DNA from: Antennarius striatus
Taxonomy: Eukaryota; Chordata; Actinopteri; Lophiiformes; Antennariidae
DNA length: 64,000 bases
Direction of reading: 5' to 3'
Assembly: GCF_040054535.1 (NCBI RefSeq)
Contig: NC_090795.1
Span: 705,001-769,000, forward strand
Shown here: in pieces, positions 1 to 13,937 of the stretch
Position numbering within the stretch: the stretch's first letter is position 1
Layout of the letters: each line of letters starts with the position of its first letter
Program-made: the position numbers and the translations under genes
Notes under the pieces: generated by a model
What the model saw: only the letters and a program-made list of their open reading frames with translations
Database searches by the model: none
What the model was told of the DNA's origin: nothing

Positions 1-1773
1 GTCCGGCTGAACACACCTGCCTTTAATCACAGCTTGGGTTCTCTGTGGCCCCACAACAGATCAGGATGTTTCAGATGCTATAAATAGCCGTAATGACAGG
101 AGGACCTTCAAATGACTTGCAGATGACTCGGCTCCGCCCCCTCAGTGGGACATCTAAAGACCAGCGACTCGAGCATTTGTGCGAGGACCCAACTCTCAGA
201 TGCTGGGATGGGTTGTGTGATAGTAACCTCATCAGAACACCGCTGGGGGGGTCCTCCTGCTCCTGCTTCAGGAGGACCTGGATGGGAGCGGACAGATCCG
301 ACACCAGGTGGAGAGTCTTTGGTCTGTGCCTTGTTCTTAATGCAGGACTCACCTGTCCTGATGTGGGGACCTACTTTCTGACTCCAACCTCCAAACCCCT
401 CCTGCAGGGACCAGGGACACCTGCATCCCTAAAGGACCCACCTTTGGTCTTGTTCTGGAGGCAGATTGGACAAGAGGTTTTGAAGGAGCTCCTAGAGTCT
501 TCTGTCTGGTTCTCATCCTCCATCCCATCAAACAGAGCTGGGACCTCCAGGAGCAGAAGATGCTCCTCCTGCAGGAGGCGCAGAGACAATCAGATTAGAC
601 TCAGAGAGATTTAACAGGGAAGTTTTTCTTGACGTGGACGATTTGCAGAGGAAGGTAATTATGACAGATCAGTGGAGGCGATAGCAGCGGGTGAAAACCA
701 GTCCGGTGAGAGTTCTGAGGGACGGCGGGCGTGTCACTTCCCCTCACATGTCCAACAGATGGGAATCTGAAGATCCAGCCTGGGAAACGAGGACCGGAGA
801 TCGGATCATGATGCCAGAGTCGACTGAAGGGAACGTTTTGTCTTCAGAGACACGAGGCCAGATCTTCAACACGTTTCCTTGGTGGTCCATCGGCTCGTCC
901 AAAGCTGGAAGTTGCTTCCGATCAATTTAAGGTTTTCCGATCAAAATATTCTATCAGACACGCCTGAGAAAAGACAAATACCAGAAGCCGGTTGGCTCTG
1001 AACTCAACAGGTGCTCAGTCCTCAGGTGTGTGGGTGGTTGGGGGCAGTTTGTCACGTTTCAATCTGGACTTTTGGTCCCCAAGAGGAAAGTAGAGTCTTT
1101 GGCCAACTCTACAAACGCCCAGAAAACCAGCAGAATCACCCAACATGGCTGCCAGGGAGCCCGAAAAGGGTGGCTCAGGTGAGCTCTGATGACTCAGCAC
1201 TCCAACAAGATTACGAGACTACTTTGGAAAAACACCATACCGGCTGTGAAGCACCTGATCCAGAACACCACGTCTGAACGTTTCCGGTCCCGATGTCCTT
1301 TCCTCCTTATGTTGCTTCTTTGTCTGGAAACAGAGGCGACGCAGATGATGGATAGGACAAACTCTATTTCAAATGTACGCGGGTCAACCGTAGAATGCCG
1401 TCCTTGGTCAGCGGGCCCTGATGGGGCCAGAGTCCCCGGACCTCAGCTTGATTTACGGCGTCTCATGGAAAACACATTCTGTGTTTGGAGCTGGGCTGAG
1501 ATGTTAATTGGGCTTCTGCTGTGAGTTCTTGTCTCCTGCAGGGTTGGGTTTATTGTGGGTCCATTAGTGTTTCCACTGAGCAGGACCGGTCTGGTGCCTT
1601 CATCAGGGGGCCCCAGGGGGGCCGTCAATCACCCAAGTGTGCATGAGAAGCTCTCAGACCGGGCCGGTGTTTACCAGAACCTCCAGCGTCCCGCAGCTCC
1701 GAGGAAATGTGGCAGAAAGACGAGCAGAATGGACCTTTAAGGGAAGGTCACCTGAGTTCACCCTAGTCCACCT
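1..1773. other. Left-edge sequence without recognised gene
   Basis: Mixed-composition sequence. Open frames of up to 173 codons exist on both strands (for example plus 93-614) but overlap each other, lack recognisable domains and have no convincing splice pattern. I see no repeat array here. It lies about 14 kb past the 3' end of sugct. Confidence 0.4.
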
Positions 1774-2390
1774 GGAGAGACGACACGAGATGAGATGTCA
1801 TGAGACAAGATGAGACGAAATGAGACAAGATGAGATGAAATGACGAAATGAGACAAGATGAGACAACATGAGATGAAACAAGATGAGACGACATGAGACA
1901 AGATGAGACAAGATGAGATGAGACAAGATGAGACGAACTGAGACAAGATGAGACAACATGAGATGAGACAACATGAGATGAGACAAGATGAGACAAGATG
2001 AAATGAAATGAGACGAGATGAAAAGAGATGAGACGAGACGAGATGAAATAAGACGAGATGAGATGAGACGAAATGAGATGAGATGATGAGATGAGACAAG
2101 ATGAGACAACATGAGAAGAGATGAGATGAGAAGTGATGAGACATCATGAGACAAGGGGAGACAAGATGAGATGAGACGAAATGAGATGTGATGAAACGAT
2201 GGGATGAGACAAGAGGAGACAAGATGAGACAACATGAGACAAGATGAGATGAAACAAGATGAGAAGAGATGAGATGACATAAGACAACATAAGACAAGTC
2301 AACATGAGACAGGATGAGGCGAGACAAAATGAGATGAGACAGAATGAGACAAGATGACATGAGATGAGACACGAGACAGCACGAGACGAG
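1774..2390. repeat. TGAGA/TGAGACAAGA minisatellite, about 0.6 kb
   Basis: Degenerate 5- and 10-bp tandem units (GAGATGAGACAAGATGAGAC type). Nearly T-poor and C-poor on the plus strand, so the minus strand is pyrimidine-rich and stays open for 204 codons as a Ser/Leu/His/Val string. That frame is a by-product of the repeat. Confidence 0.9.
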
Positions 2391-3106
2391 GAAACAAAGA
2401 ATTTAGTGAAACATGAAAATATTTTAAATATTTCCCAGAGTTAATAAACGTTCCTGTCCTGATGGAAGGTTTTCAAAATAAAACAAACTGAATTTCTTAC
2501 TGTGATGTCATCAATGATTAACGATCAATGATATAATAAACATGAGCTGTGATGTTAGACAGTTGTGTTTTATTTAACAGGAACCTCTGACCTTTAAACT
2601 GAAGGGAAAACAACAAAACATGTGACCGATAGACAACCGGGGGGAGGGGGTTGTGGTTGGGGGGGCGGGGCCATAATTAGCCCTAATTAACCGGTTCCTC
2701 ACTAATCGACCTGTCAGAGCGATCAGCACGATTTATAGACCCCAAATAATTCAATTAAAGATCCTGACCCCCCCACACTGATGGTTTCCTCCACTTCCTG
2801 CCTGTCAGAATAAAAGAGGTCATATTTCTTCTTGTGGGGGGGCACCAGAGCAGAGCCGCCAGATGGAAACAGACAAGTCACATCATTTCAATTATTCAAC
2901 TAAAGGACAAAAAAAAATTCAAAGGTGGAGAGACGTGAGGACGTGATGGGAGGAGCTTCACCAACCGACCAATCAGTCGAGGCGATTCTGAGATCTGAGT
3001 AACGAAATATAAAAATGTGTTTATTTTGAAAACTTTAAATAATAATGAAATAAACAACAATTTGTTTTAAAATCTTGAAGTTTAGAAATTAAGGGATCAA
3101 AACGTT
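2391..3106. other. Non-repetitive AT-richer stretch, nothing recognised
   Basis: Between two repeat tracts. Contains G-runs near 2640-2670 and scattered A/T tracts, but no gene or element I can name. Confidence 0.4.
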
Positions 3107-3222
<116 letters not shown>

Positions 3223-3789
3223 AAGTCTGGAGACCACTCAGACCTTCATTCCTGTCCTACAAAGTGCTTCTTTCTGCTGATACCAACCTGGAGGAGGAAG
3301 ACGAGGTCCGATCCTCACTTCCTGGTTCTGCTGCTCCCAGTCCAGAACCTCTTCATCCCTCTAAGCCCCGCCCCCTGTGGGCTGATGTCTTCAGAGACGA
3401 GGGTGAAGTTATTAAAAGACCTCTACACCTCCTCCTCTTCCTCCTCTTCCTCCTCATCCCTCTGACTGACAGGTGAACCTTTGCAGCCGTCACATGGTGA
3501 GGCATCGTGACGTTCTAATTGGCCGATTACCGGTCCGCCTCCTCGCTGCTGAAAGGTCAGACACGAATGATTGGTGGTCATCATTACGGCGAGGCGAGCC
3601 TCGCTGAAGTACCTGCAGCGGGGAGAGAGGCTCCGCCCACCGAGGCCCCGTCTGACCGCCGGCGGCGGAGGAACCACTGGTGATTGGACAGATCTCCTGG
3701 GGGCGGGGCCTGCTGATACCCGGGGAATTTAAGCATTTTCTTTTTACACTTTGAGAATGAACTCAGACGTCCGAGTCGACGCCTCCATT

Positions 3790-3900
3790 ACATCGAAGCG
3801 GGGCTTAGGTGAGTACTGAAGGCGGGGCTTAGGTCAGTACTGGAGGTGGGGCTTAGGTCAGCATTGGAGGCGGGGCTTAGGTCAGCATTGGAGGCGGGAC
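3790..3900. repeat. Short tandem repeat of GGCGGGGCTTAGGTCAGTA type
   Basis: Four to five imperfect units of about 21-22 bp, each with GGGGCTTAGGTCAG. The units contain GC boxes (GGGGCGG-like) and TAGGTCA half-sites. Confidence 0.7.
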
Positions 3901-4144
3901 ATTTGACAGCAGAGGGCAGCACAGAAGGAGTTCCACAGGGAGAAGAAAAAGAACCTGTTTGGACTCCGATCCGGATCTTCCTGGATCCGGATCGGTCTGG
4001 TCCTGAGTTCCTTCCTGCTTCCTGAAGCCCGCCCCCAATCGCCGGTGGCTCCGCCCCCCCAGAAGGACCATTAAAGCTGATCTGGATGCAAATATGGATG
4101 GAGGACAGAAGGGAGGTGATTCCTGGAAGATTCACTGCTGCTGA

Positions 4145-4271
<127 letters not shown>

Positions 4272-4672
4272 CAGGAATGTTAAGAAGTGGCATCTCTGCT
4301 GTCAAGGTCTGAGAGTTAAACTATCAGTCCTCCTCGTCCAATCAGAGACATTGTCCTCGTCCTCCATGGAGACTCCCGTCTCAACAGCCTGATAAGACCC
4401 TGACCCTGACCTGGGCCCTGACCCGGTCCCCGGCGGGCCCTCAAGGCTCTGGTTCAGATGCCGGTGACAACAGAACCCAGACGCCGTCCACGCTGTAAAA
4501 AGTGTTCTCCGTAAAGAAGCGTAAACAGCAAAGCATGATGGGAAACAGATCAGACAGAGTCCAGAGATCTGACTCAGGAGGTCCAGTTCTCTGAAGGTCC
4601 TGGTTCCAAAACCAGAAGGTCCTGGTCCCACTGCAACGTTTGACAGCAGAGATGAAATATTTACCAACAAGT

Positions 4673-4700
4673 GTTTGTTTGTTTGTTTGTTTGTTTGTTT
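4673..4700. repeat. (GTTT)n microsatellite
   Basis: Seven GTTT units. Confidence 0.95.
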
Positions 4701-4806
4701 TTCATCAGAAGACCTCAGACCAACATGGGCTCTGGTCTGATGACATCATTGTGTTCACAGGAAGTTTACCATCAGACCCTGAATGAAATACAATGAGGTA
4801 AACAAA

Positions 4807-4848
4807 CCTTTCAGAATAAAGGTCATGCATGACCTTTATTCTGAAAGG
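4807..4848. repeat. 42-bp perfect palindrome
   Basis: Arms of 21 bp with no spacer; the left arm begins CCTTTCAGAATAAAGG and the centre is CATGCATG. Checked base by base, every position pairs. Confidence 0.95.
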
Positions 4849-5266
4849 GTTTTCCTACCGCCATGTTTTCAGCTGCACAAACTTCTGACATCAGGTTTCA
4901 AGGTTTCTTCTGATCCTCGCGTCACATGACCAAGGTCAGAAGTCTGACCTTCGGCCGGCGTCTCCATGGGAACAAGGCCCTGAGAACCGACCAATCAGAT
5001 GACAGCTCTTCTTCTTCAGGTGTTTTAAACTCTCAAACGTCCCTGATTTTCTCCTCAATAAACTTCACTGAACTCTCTCCTCCTGACCGTCAGGATTCAT
5101 CCGTGTTCCTGGTCCCCAGATGATGATCGCTGGTGACGCCTGTGACCTCTGACCTTCCTCGTGGCGCCGCCGTCACGCCAGAACGAACACCTGAACAATA
5201 AAAATATCAAAAGTGATCAGAGACATTCATCATCATCCTGCTGCAGAGGGGCCAGCCAACACATTC

Positions 5267-5387
<121 letters not shown>

Positions 5388-5501
5388 GTCGTCTGTTTAA
5401 TTTCCTGGCCTGCTATCGTTTTACTCTGCAGAGTCGTCAAAATAGGATTAGAGTGTTTAATAAAGGATGATTCCCACCCTGAGGAAATGACTCCAGCGGG
5501 C

Positions 5502-5502
<1 letters not shown>

Positions 5503-5582
<80 letters not shown>
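5503..5582. repeat. (CA)n microsatellite, 80 bp
   Basis: About 40 CA units, 117 bp after the previous CA run and in the same orientation. Confidence 0.98.
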
Positions 5583-5584
<2 letters not shown>

Positions 5585-6339
5585 CAGCTTCAGTTTCCAC
5601 TGGCTTAATAAACACCTGGTCGCTGACATCACGTCTCAGCTGCGCCGTCGGGTCAGCAGGTGAGGAGTTCATGCCCCCCCCCCCCGACCCCCCAGGGGTC
5701 GCTTGAGGGGCGTGTGTTTGTGAGGAGGTCCTCAGTGCTGATTGGCTCTCTGTGAGCGTGAAGCCCCGCCCCTTCATCGATTCTTTTCTTTTCTGATTCA
5801 GATCAAAAGGAAACCATCAAACGGTGACGTCGTTTGAAGTTTGGCTCCGCCCCCTAACCGGATCCCAGCCAATCACGGCGGAGGTAGAATCGGGCGTGGT
5901 GATGAAAACCCAGGACGAGAAGCGAGTCGCGTTCTCCGATCAGAACGCCTCAACACGCTGTCGCCATGGCAACAGGACAACAGGTACAAAATAGAACAGT
6001 GGAAGGAGGCGGGTCCAAGCCATCCCATCAACCAATGAGAGGACAGATGAGCTGGTTTAGTGTGGGGCAGGGGGTTCTGGTTCTGATGGGCACAACCAAT
6101 CAGAACGCTCCGCTTCCCATGACACAGGGGCGTCGCTCTGAGCAGGGAGGTGTGAGCGGGGTGGGGGCGGGGCTAAGAGCACCAACGTCATGCAGTTGCT
6201 GGGGGGTCACCGGGTTCACACCCCCCCTTTCCTCCTCCACTTCCTGCTTCTGTCTGGTGGTCTTCCTCACCTGCTCCTGGGGGGCGTGAGCCTGGCAGGT
6301 GTTCTGGACCCTGGGTTTCGTCTCTCAGGCTCAATGTGT
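5583..6339. other. Non-coding stretch with CCAAT/ATTGG motifs
   Basis: No gene seen. Several CCAATCA or TGATTGG words (near 5738, 5870, 6028 and 6096) and C-runs near 5672 and 6220. Confidence 0.4.
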
Positions 6340-6893
6340 TTCTGTTTGTTTCTGTTGGTTCTGTTGGTTCTGTTGGGTTCTGTTGGTTCTGTTGGTTCTG
6401 TAGGGTTCTATTGGGTTCAGTTGGGTTCTGTTGGTTCTGTAGGGTTCTATTGGGTTCTATTGGTTCTGTAGGGTTCTATTGGGTTCAGTTGGGTTCTGTT
6501 GGTTCTGTTGGGTTCTGTTGGTTCTGTTGGGTTCTGTTGGTTCTGTAGGGTTCTATTGGGTTCAGTTGGGTTCTGTTGGTTCTGTAGGGTTCTATTGGGT
6601 TCTATTGGTTCTGTTAAGTTCTGTTGGGTTCTGTTGGGTCTGCTGGGTTCTGTTTGGTTCTATTGGGTTCTGTTGTGTGCTGTTGGTTCTGTTGGGTTCT
6701 GTTGGGCTCTGTTGGTTCTGTTGGGTTCTGTTTGGTTCTATTGGGTCCTGTTGGTTCTGTTGGGTTCTGTTGGTTCTGTTGTGTTCTGTTGGTTTCTGTT
6801 TGTTCTGTTGGGTTCTGTTGGTTCTGTTGGGCTCTGTTTGGTTCTGTTGGGTTCTGTTGGTTCTGTTTGGTTCTGTTGTGTTCTGTTGGTTCT
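6340..6893. repeat. 10-bp minisatellite (GTTCTGTTGG)n, 0.55 kb
   Basis: About 55 imperfect units with variants GTTCTGTAGG, GTTCTATTGG and GTTCAGTTGG. Period 10 keeps all plus frames nearly free of stops, giving apparent Val/Leu/Gly/Phe/Cys proteins that are not genes. Confidence 0.95.
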
Positions 6894-7642
6894 GACATTA
6901 ATTTATCGGGTCGGTTCTCTGTGAATCAGCTGGAATCTCATTTTCTCTGCTGGTCGTCGTCTCGGCTGTCGGTGCCGCTGAGGCTCCGGCCAGAGACAGT
7001 AAATTACACCTGGATTTCCTACGGAGACACGGAGACCTTGACCCGGGGGGGCCGGTGGGGCGGGGGGGGGCAGATGGTTTATGGCTCTACAAGCTGACGT
7101 TTAACAGCAGAAAGACGCTGAAAAATGTCTCTGCAGGACGGACGGATGGAGAAGGACGGCGAGGAAGAGGAGGAACCGTTCCCACCGTAAATCAGGACCA
7201 GAGCCCAGATGGGTCGCCATGGAAACGTCAGCAGAGAACCTGATGGAGGAGCGTCACCCCGGTGGAGGGGCGTTACCCCGGTGGAGGGCGTTACCCCAGC
7301 GGAGGGGTGTTGGGTAGCTCGTTAGCTAGTTCGTTAGCTTGCGTATCCTGGCAGACAAAACTGAGGGTGAAAAAGTTGTAAAACTGAAGGTTTTCTTCTC
7401 CTGGACTGAAACCAAACAGGTTTGTGAGATGATGTGACTCCAGATCGGCGCCGCTCGGTCCACCAGACGTTTGTGAGGTAAACAGTAAACAAACACTTGT
7501 TTACAAACAGTTGTTTGTCTAGACGACATGTTTGTCTGAGGAGGGAGGGGGAGGAAGGTCGTGATGGGCGTCGTGATCTCTGGTGTGTCTGCTGCGTGCT
7601 GCCAGCCATCTGTGTGTGTGTGTCGGTCAGATGGTGTGTCCA

Positions 7643-7645
<3 letters not shown>
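6894..7645. other. Non-coding stretch, nothing recognised
   Basis: GC-rich unique sequence with a threefold GGTGGAGGGGCGTTACCCC repeat at about 7257-7310. No gene signature. Confidence 0.4.
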
Positions 7646-7682
<37 letters not shown>

Positions 7683-7783
7683 CAGACCAGGACAACTATA
7701 GGTGCTGTTCTGCGTCTACCAGCCACCTGAGTGGTGACCCGTCTCATGTCGGCCGCCAACGCATCACATCACGCCACGCAGAC

Positions 7784-7829
<46 letters not shown>
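7646..7829. repeat. Inverted TG (7646-7680) and CA (7786-7829) microsatellites
   Basis: A TG run of 35 bp and a CA run of 44 bp separated by 105 bp; in one strand they could pair as a hairpin. Confidence 0.95.
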
Positions 7830-7832
<3 letters not shown>

Positions 7833-8103
7833 TGAGCCATGAGTAATTGTCTGAATCACGTTGAGTGTGTGTTTGTCCTCGCCGCATTGGTGATGTTTGA
7901 ACTCCGTGTTCCAGCCGACTGGACCAATCGCACGGCGGCGGCGTGGAGACATCGATGACTCAGCGCCGGCCTTCGTGCCTCGCCTGAACTCGCTGAAGTC
8001 ATCGCTGGTCGGACGGCGGTGAAGTTAGATCTCTGTTCCAAAGCGGCCGGTCCTCAAACGCATCACAGAGGCCACAGCAGCTGATGCATCATGGTCTAGC
8101 AAC

Positions 8104-8105
<2 letters not shown>

Positions 8106-8187
<82 letters not shown>
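8106..8187. repeat. (TG)n microsatellite, 82 bp
   Basis: About 41 TG units. Confidence 0.98.
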
Positions 8188-8188
<1 letters not shown>

Positions 8189-8290
8189 TGTGCGTGTCAC
8201 ACCCAGCCTGGCACGACTTGGTTTCTCAGGGAATCCCCATGATGCAACAGTGCGGTAGCGGCTGGGTGGCTGCTAAAAGCAGGCAGAGAC

Positions 8291-8470
8291 ACTGAAACAG
8301 TCCAGGTTCACACAGTGAAACAGTCCAGGTTCACACAGTGAAACAGTCCAGGTTCACACAGTGAAACAGTCCAGGTTCACGCAGTGAAACAGTCCAGGTT
8401 CACACAGTGAAACAGTCCAGGTTCACACAGTGAAACAGTCCAGGTTCACACAGTGAAACAGTCCAGGTTT
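8291..8470 (+). repeat. 23-bp minisatellite, 8 copies (family A, forward)
   Basis: Unit contains GTGAAACAGTCCAGGTTCAC plus ACA; nearly identical copies. The same unit occurs as its reverse complement at 13,945-14,288. Confidence 0.95.
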
Positions 8471-9182
8471 TCTAACTGACGTTTCAGCGTTTCTTTATTT
8501 TTATCCTTAAATAAAATAATCACTGCTCTGGTTTCGGCTCTGACTATTTGCTGGAAGCCGCCCACCTGTGGATTACAGGTAAACCAGCGGTTGTGACTCA
8601 TGGCTCTGGTTTAGAGCAGACGACCACAGTTCAGCGGTGTGTGTGTGTGTACTCTAACATGTACTTAGCGTGTTTACTGCTGGGGCGTTTGTGTTTGTTT
8701 ATCCTGTCGTCGACTGTTTGGAACCGTTTTAGCAGCCAAACCTCAGTTTTCACGTCTTCTTCTGCAACAATTGCTCAAACAGCTACATGCTAACAGTAGC
8801 ATGTTAGCACGCTGACGTTAGCATGTAGCTCATCGCATCTCAATGTCTTGTTTTAAAGGTGTTAGCAAACTGTTAATGATAACATTTTTGTTATTAGATT
8901 CCATCTTCATGCGTAGCTATGCTAAGCTAAGCTAACAGGAAGAGGGCTGGACCTCAGTGGGCGCTACCGAAGCCAACATGTCAGTTATTAGCGACACATT
9001 ACGGACGCCATGACCTCCGAAATAGTATGGGCGTGGCCTCAGGGCTCTGTGCAGAGCTGTGGGCGTGGCCTGAGTGCAACCCCCCCCCCGGAGACCACAA
9101 GAGGAACCTGCTGACCCCAAAGTGAAGAATAACTGGTTGTCTGTCCTGATTGTGTTTGTTTTGGGGTGAGCGCTCGCATGCA

Positions 9183-9183
<1 letters not shown>
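8471..9183. other. Non-coding stretch rich in TTAGC/GCTAA words
   Basis: 8,785-8,940 carries many copies of TTAGC, GCTAAC and GCATGTTAGC-type words. Otherwise nothing recognised. Confidence 0.4.

Positions 9184-9279
<96 letters not shown>
9184..9279. repeat. (TG)n microsatellite, 96 bp
   Basis: About 48 TG units. Confidence 0.98.
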
Positions 9280-9280
<1 letters not shown>

Positions 9281-9818
9281 CTCATCTCTGGTTGGAGCTG
9301 CAAAAACAGTGCAGCAGGACTTTCCAGGTCGGCTCAGTTTGGTTGTTTCCATCCCAGAAAAACGTCCCAGCTGGAAACAAAGAGACCAAACAGAACCGGG
9401 TCGGATGCCGGTCGGATGCGGGTCGGATGCGGGTGGTGTCTCCTCCAGGAGGTTCTCCAGGATGTGTTTGAGGCTCTCAGGGGGTTCTAGAGAACCTGGA
9501 CGGGTTCCTCCTGGTGGTTCCGGTTCTGGTGTTCTGGTGGGTCTCAGTGGGCGGGTCCAGACCACAGTGGGCGTGTCCAGAACTTCCTTCCTCTCCTTTC
9601 ATCCTTCTTTCCGTCCTTCTTCTTCCTCCTTAATCCTCTCCTCCTCGTCGCTCCGTTTCCGCTGATGGTCTCTGAAGCCCGTCTGGTTCTATCCCGCTGG
9701 GCCCGGTTCCAGCTGGAACCAGAACCCTGTTCTGTTTCCAGGAGGAGATCTTGTGACTGCAGCTCATTCAAAACACTTCACACAACCATTCATCACAGCC
9801 CAGAGGTCCTACAGGAGC

Positions 9819-10050
9819 CTGGACCGGTCCATCAGACCTGGACCGGTCCGGGTCTGATGGACCGGTCCATCAGACCTGGACCGGTCCGGGTCTGATGGAC
9901 CGGTCCAGGTCTGATGGACCGGTCCAGGTCTGATGGACCGGTCCAGGTCTGATGGACGGCCCCGGGTCTGATGGACCGGTCCAGGTCTGATGGACCGGCC
10001 CGGGTCTGATGGACGGCCCCGGGTCTGATGGACGGCCCCGGGTCTGATGG
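9819..10050. repeat. 19-bp minisatellite with GGACCGGTCC palindrome
   Basis: About 11 units of the type TCTGATGGACCGGTCCAGG, with a variant GACGGCCCCGGG in the last copies. Each full unit holds the 10-bp palindrome GGACCGGTCC. The first copies are in alternating orientation. Confidence 0.92.
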
Positions 10051-10195
10051 GTCAGCCCCTGCTAGCCGCTAGCGGCGTTAGCATGTCTGGACCTGGTGCT
10101 GACGGGTCTCAGGAAGATTCTGGAGGCTCAAGTCTGAGAGGAAAGAGGTGAGAATCTGGATCTGGAGAGAAGAACCGGATCAGAAGGAGGAGGAA

Positions 10196-10508
10196 GAGGA
10201 GGTGATGAAGAGGAGGTGATGAGGAGGAGGTGATGAAGAGGAGATGAAGGAGCTATGTAAACCTCTCAGCTGTATTTACAGTCCAGAGCTCTGCTTTAAT
10301 CCTTCACTTCACAGACGACATGTGGACATCGTCAACGTCCCCCAGAGGATCTGGATCTGGATCTGGGTCAGGGTTAGGATCTGGATCTGGATCTGGATCT
10401 GGATCTGGGTCAGAATCTCCTGATCTGTCTGACCAACGTTCTCCTGGTGTCTCTGGAACCATCCTGTCCAGAACCCAGAAGCCAGGGATGTCCCAGAGGG
10501 ATCTCATG

Positions 10509-10541
<33 letters not shown>

Positions 10542-10572
10542 TGTCCTTGGTTCTGGTTCTGGTTCTGGTTCT
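10196..10572. repeat. Cluster of short tandem repeats (GAGGAGGTGATG, GGATCT, ACCAGA)
   Basis: 10,196-10,250 GAGGAGGTGATGAA units; 10,346-10,408 (GGATCT)n; 10,509-10,572 (ACCAGA)n turning into (GGTTCT)n, itself an inverted pair. Confidence 0.85.
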
Positions 10573-10645
10573 TCCGACAAGAGACTGAAAAACGAAGGAA
10601 AACTCTGGAGTCCTCCTTCAGGAGAGAACGGGAGAGCTGAGTCAC

Positions 10646-10647
<2 letters not shown>

Positions 10648-10707
<60 letters not shown>

Positions 10708-10728
10708 TGTGTGTGTGTGACTGTGTGT

Positions 10729-10796
<68 letters not shown>

Positions 10797-10852
10797 ATGA
10801 GGCCTTTTGTCTGTACTGGTTGACACTTCCGATGTATTTCCCAGATCACTCA

Positions 10853-10895
<43 letters not shown>

Positions 10896-10903
10896 ACACA
10901 CAG

Positions 10904-10953
<50 letters not shown>
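10648..10953. repeat. Inverted TG/CA microsatellite with shared interruption pattern
   Basis: TG arm 10,648-10,792, spacer of about 58 bp, CA arm 10,851-10,953. Both arms carry the same interruptions (AC, twelve bases of TG, AG) read on opposite strands. Confidence 0.9.
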
Positions 10954-10956
<3 letters not shown>

Positions 10957-11535
10957 TGACATTTAAGGAAAATCTGAACAAAATTCACTGGAAAACTGAA
11001 AAAACCCTGAAGGTTTGGAGAAGAGGAAAAACAAAAAAGCGGTGATGACATCACAGCGTGGGCGGTGATGACATCACAGCACGGCTCTGAGGTCAGCCGG
11101 TCACCAGATGGGTTTCCATGGAAACGACATGACGCCTTGACCCGGTACCGCCGATTAAAACCCGGGATCAGCAGCCCTGGGGGGGTGTCTGTGGGGGGCG
11201 GGACCTGTTGACAGCTAAGATTTACGACGGACCAATCAGGGAGCCCCTCAGGTCTGCAGACCACCAATTAGACGCCTGAGCTGATTTACGTCACCTGTCC
11301 TCACCTCAGCCAATCGGGCGTCCCCGAGCAGCCTGGGGTCGGCGTGTCCAGCCAGCTGATTGGCCGCGAGGCGGCGATCAGAACCAGAACCGCTTCCAGG
11401 GGATTCCCCCCCAGCCCAGAGATGACATCATCGACCCCGCCATCTGTGTGTACACACAGCCTGTGATTGGCTCTCGCCCCACGCTGGAGCGCAACCCGGT
11501 CCTGACCTCCGCTGGAAGACGACCCATCAGGAGGA
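10954..11535. other. Non-coding stretch with CCAAT motifs
   Basis: No gene seen. Contains a GGTGATGACATCACAGC direct repeat at about 11,041-11,085 with CRE-like TGACATCA, and several CCAATCA or TGATTGG words. Confidence 0.4.
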
Positions 11536-11688
11536 GCCAATCAGACGCCTGCCAAGGAGCCAATCAGACGCCTGTCGAAGGAGGAGGAGCCAATCAGACG
11601 CCTGCCGAAGGAGGAGGAGCCAATCAGACGCCTCCTGAAGGAGGAGGAGCCAATCAGATGCCTGCTGAAGGAGGAGGAGCCAATTTTA
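11536..11688 (+). repeat. 30-bp minisatellite containing CCAAT boxes, about 5 copies
   Basis: Unit includes GAGGAGGAGCCAATCAGACG followed by CCTGCCGAAG. Every copy carries GAGCCAATCAGA or a close variant, matching an NF-Y type CCAAT box. Confidence 0.93.
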
Positions 11689-11807
11689 CGCATCTGGCAG
11701 GTTCTGGTTGGCTCAGACGTCCAGACAGCTGACAGCATCACTGCTTTAATTTCCCATGATGCTTTGTAAACAGAACACACCCGTCTGCCTGTGGCAGCAC
11801 TTCAGAC

Positions 11808-13937
<2,130 letters not shown>

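Noticed and set aside
1758-2372. Minus-strand frame of 204 codons, Ser/Leu/His-rich
   Set aside because: It lies wholly inside the TGAGA minisatellite; the composition follows from the repeat and there is no start context or splice site.
6336-7097. Overlapping plus-strand frames rich in Val, Leu, Gly, Phe and Cys resembling membrane proteins
   Set aside because: Product of the 10-bp GTTCTGTTGG array; all frames are open for the same reason.
10304-10853. Frames of up to 181 codons with His-Thr and Asp-Pro runs
   Set aside because: Made of CA, GGATCT and ACCAGA microsatellites.
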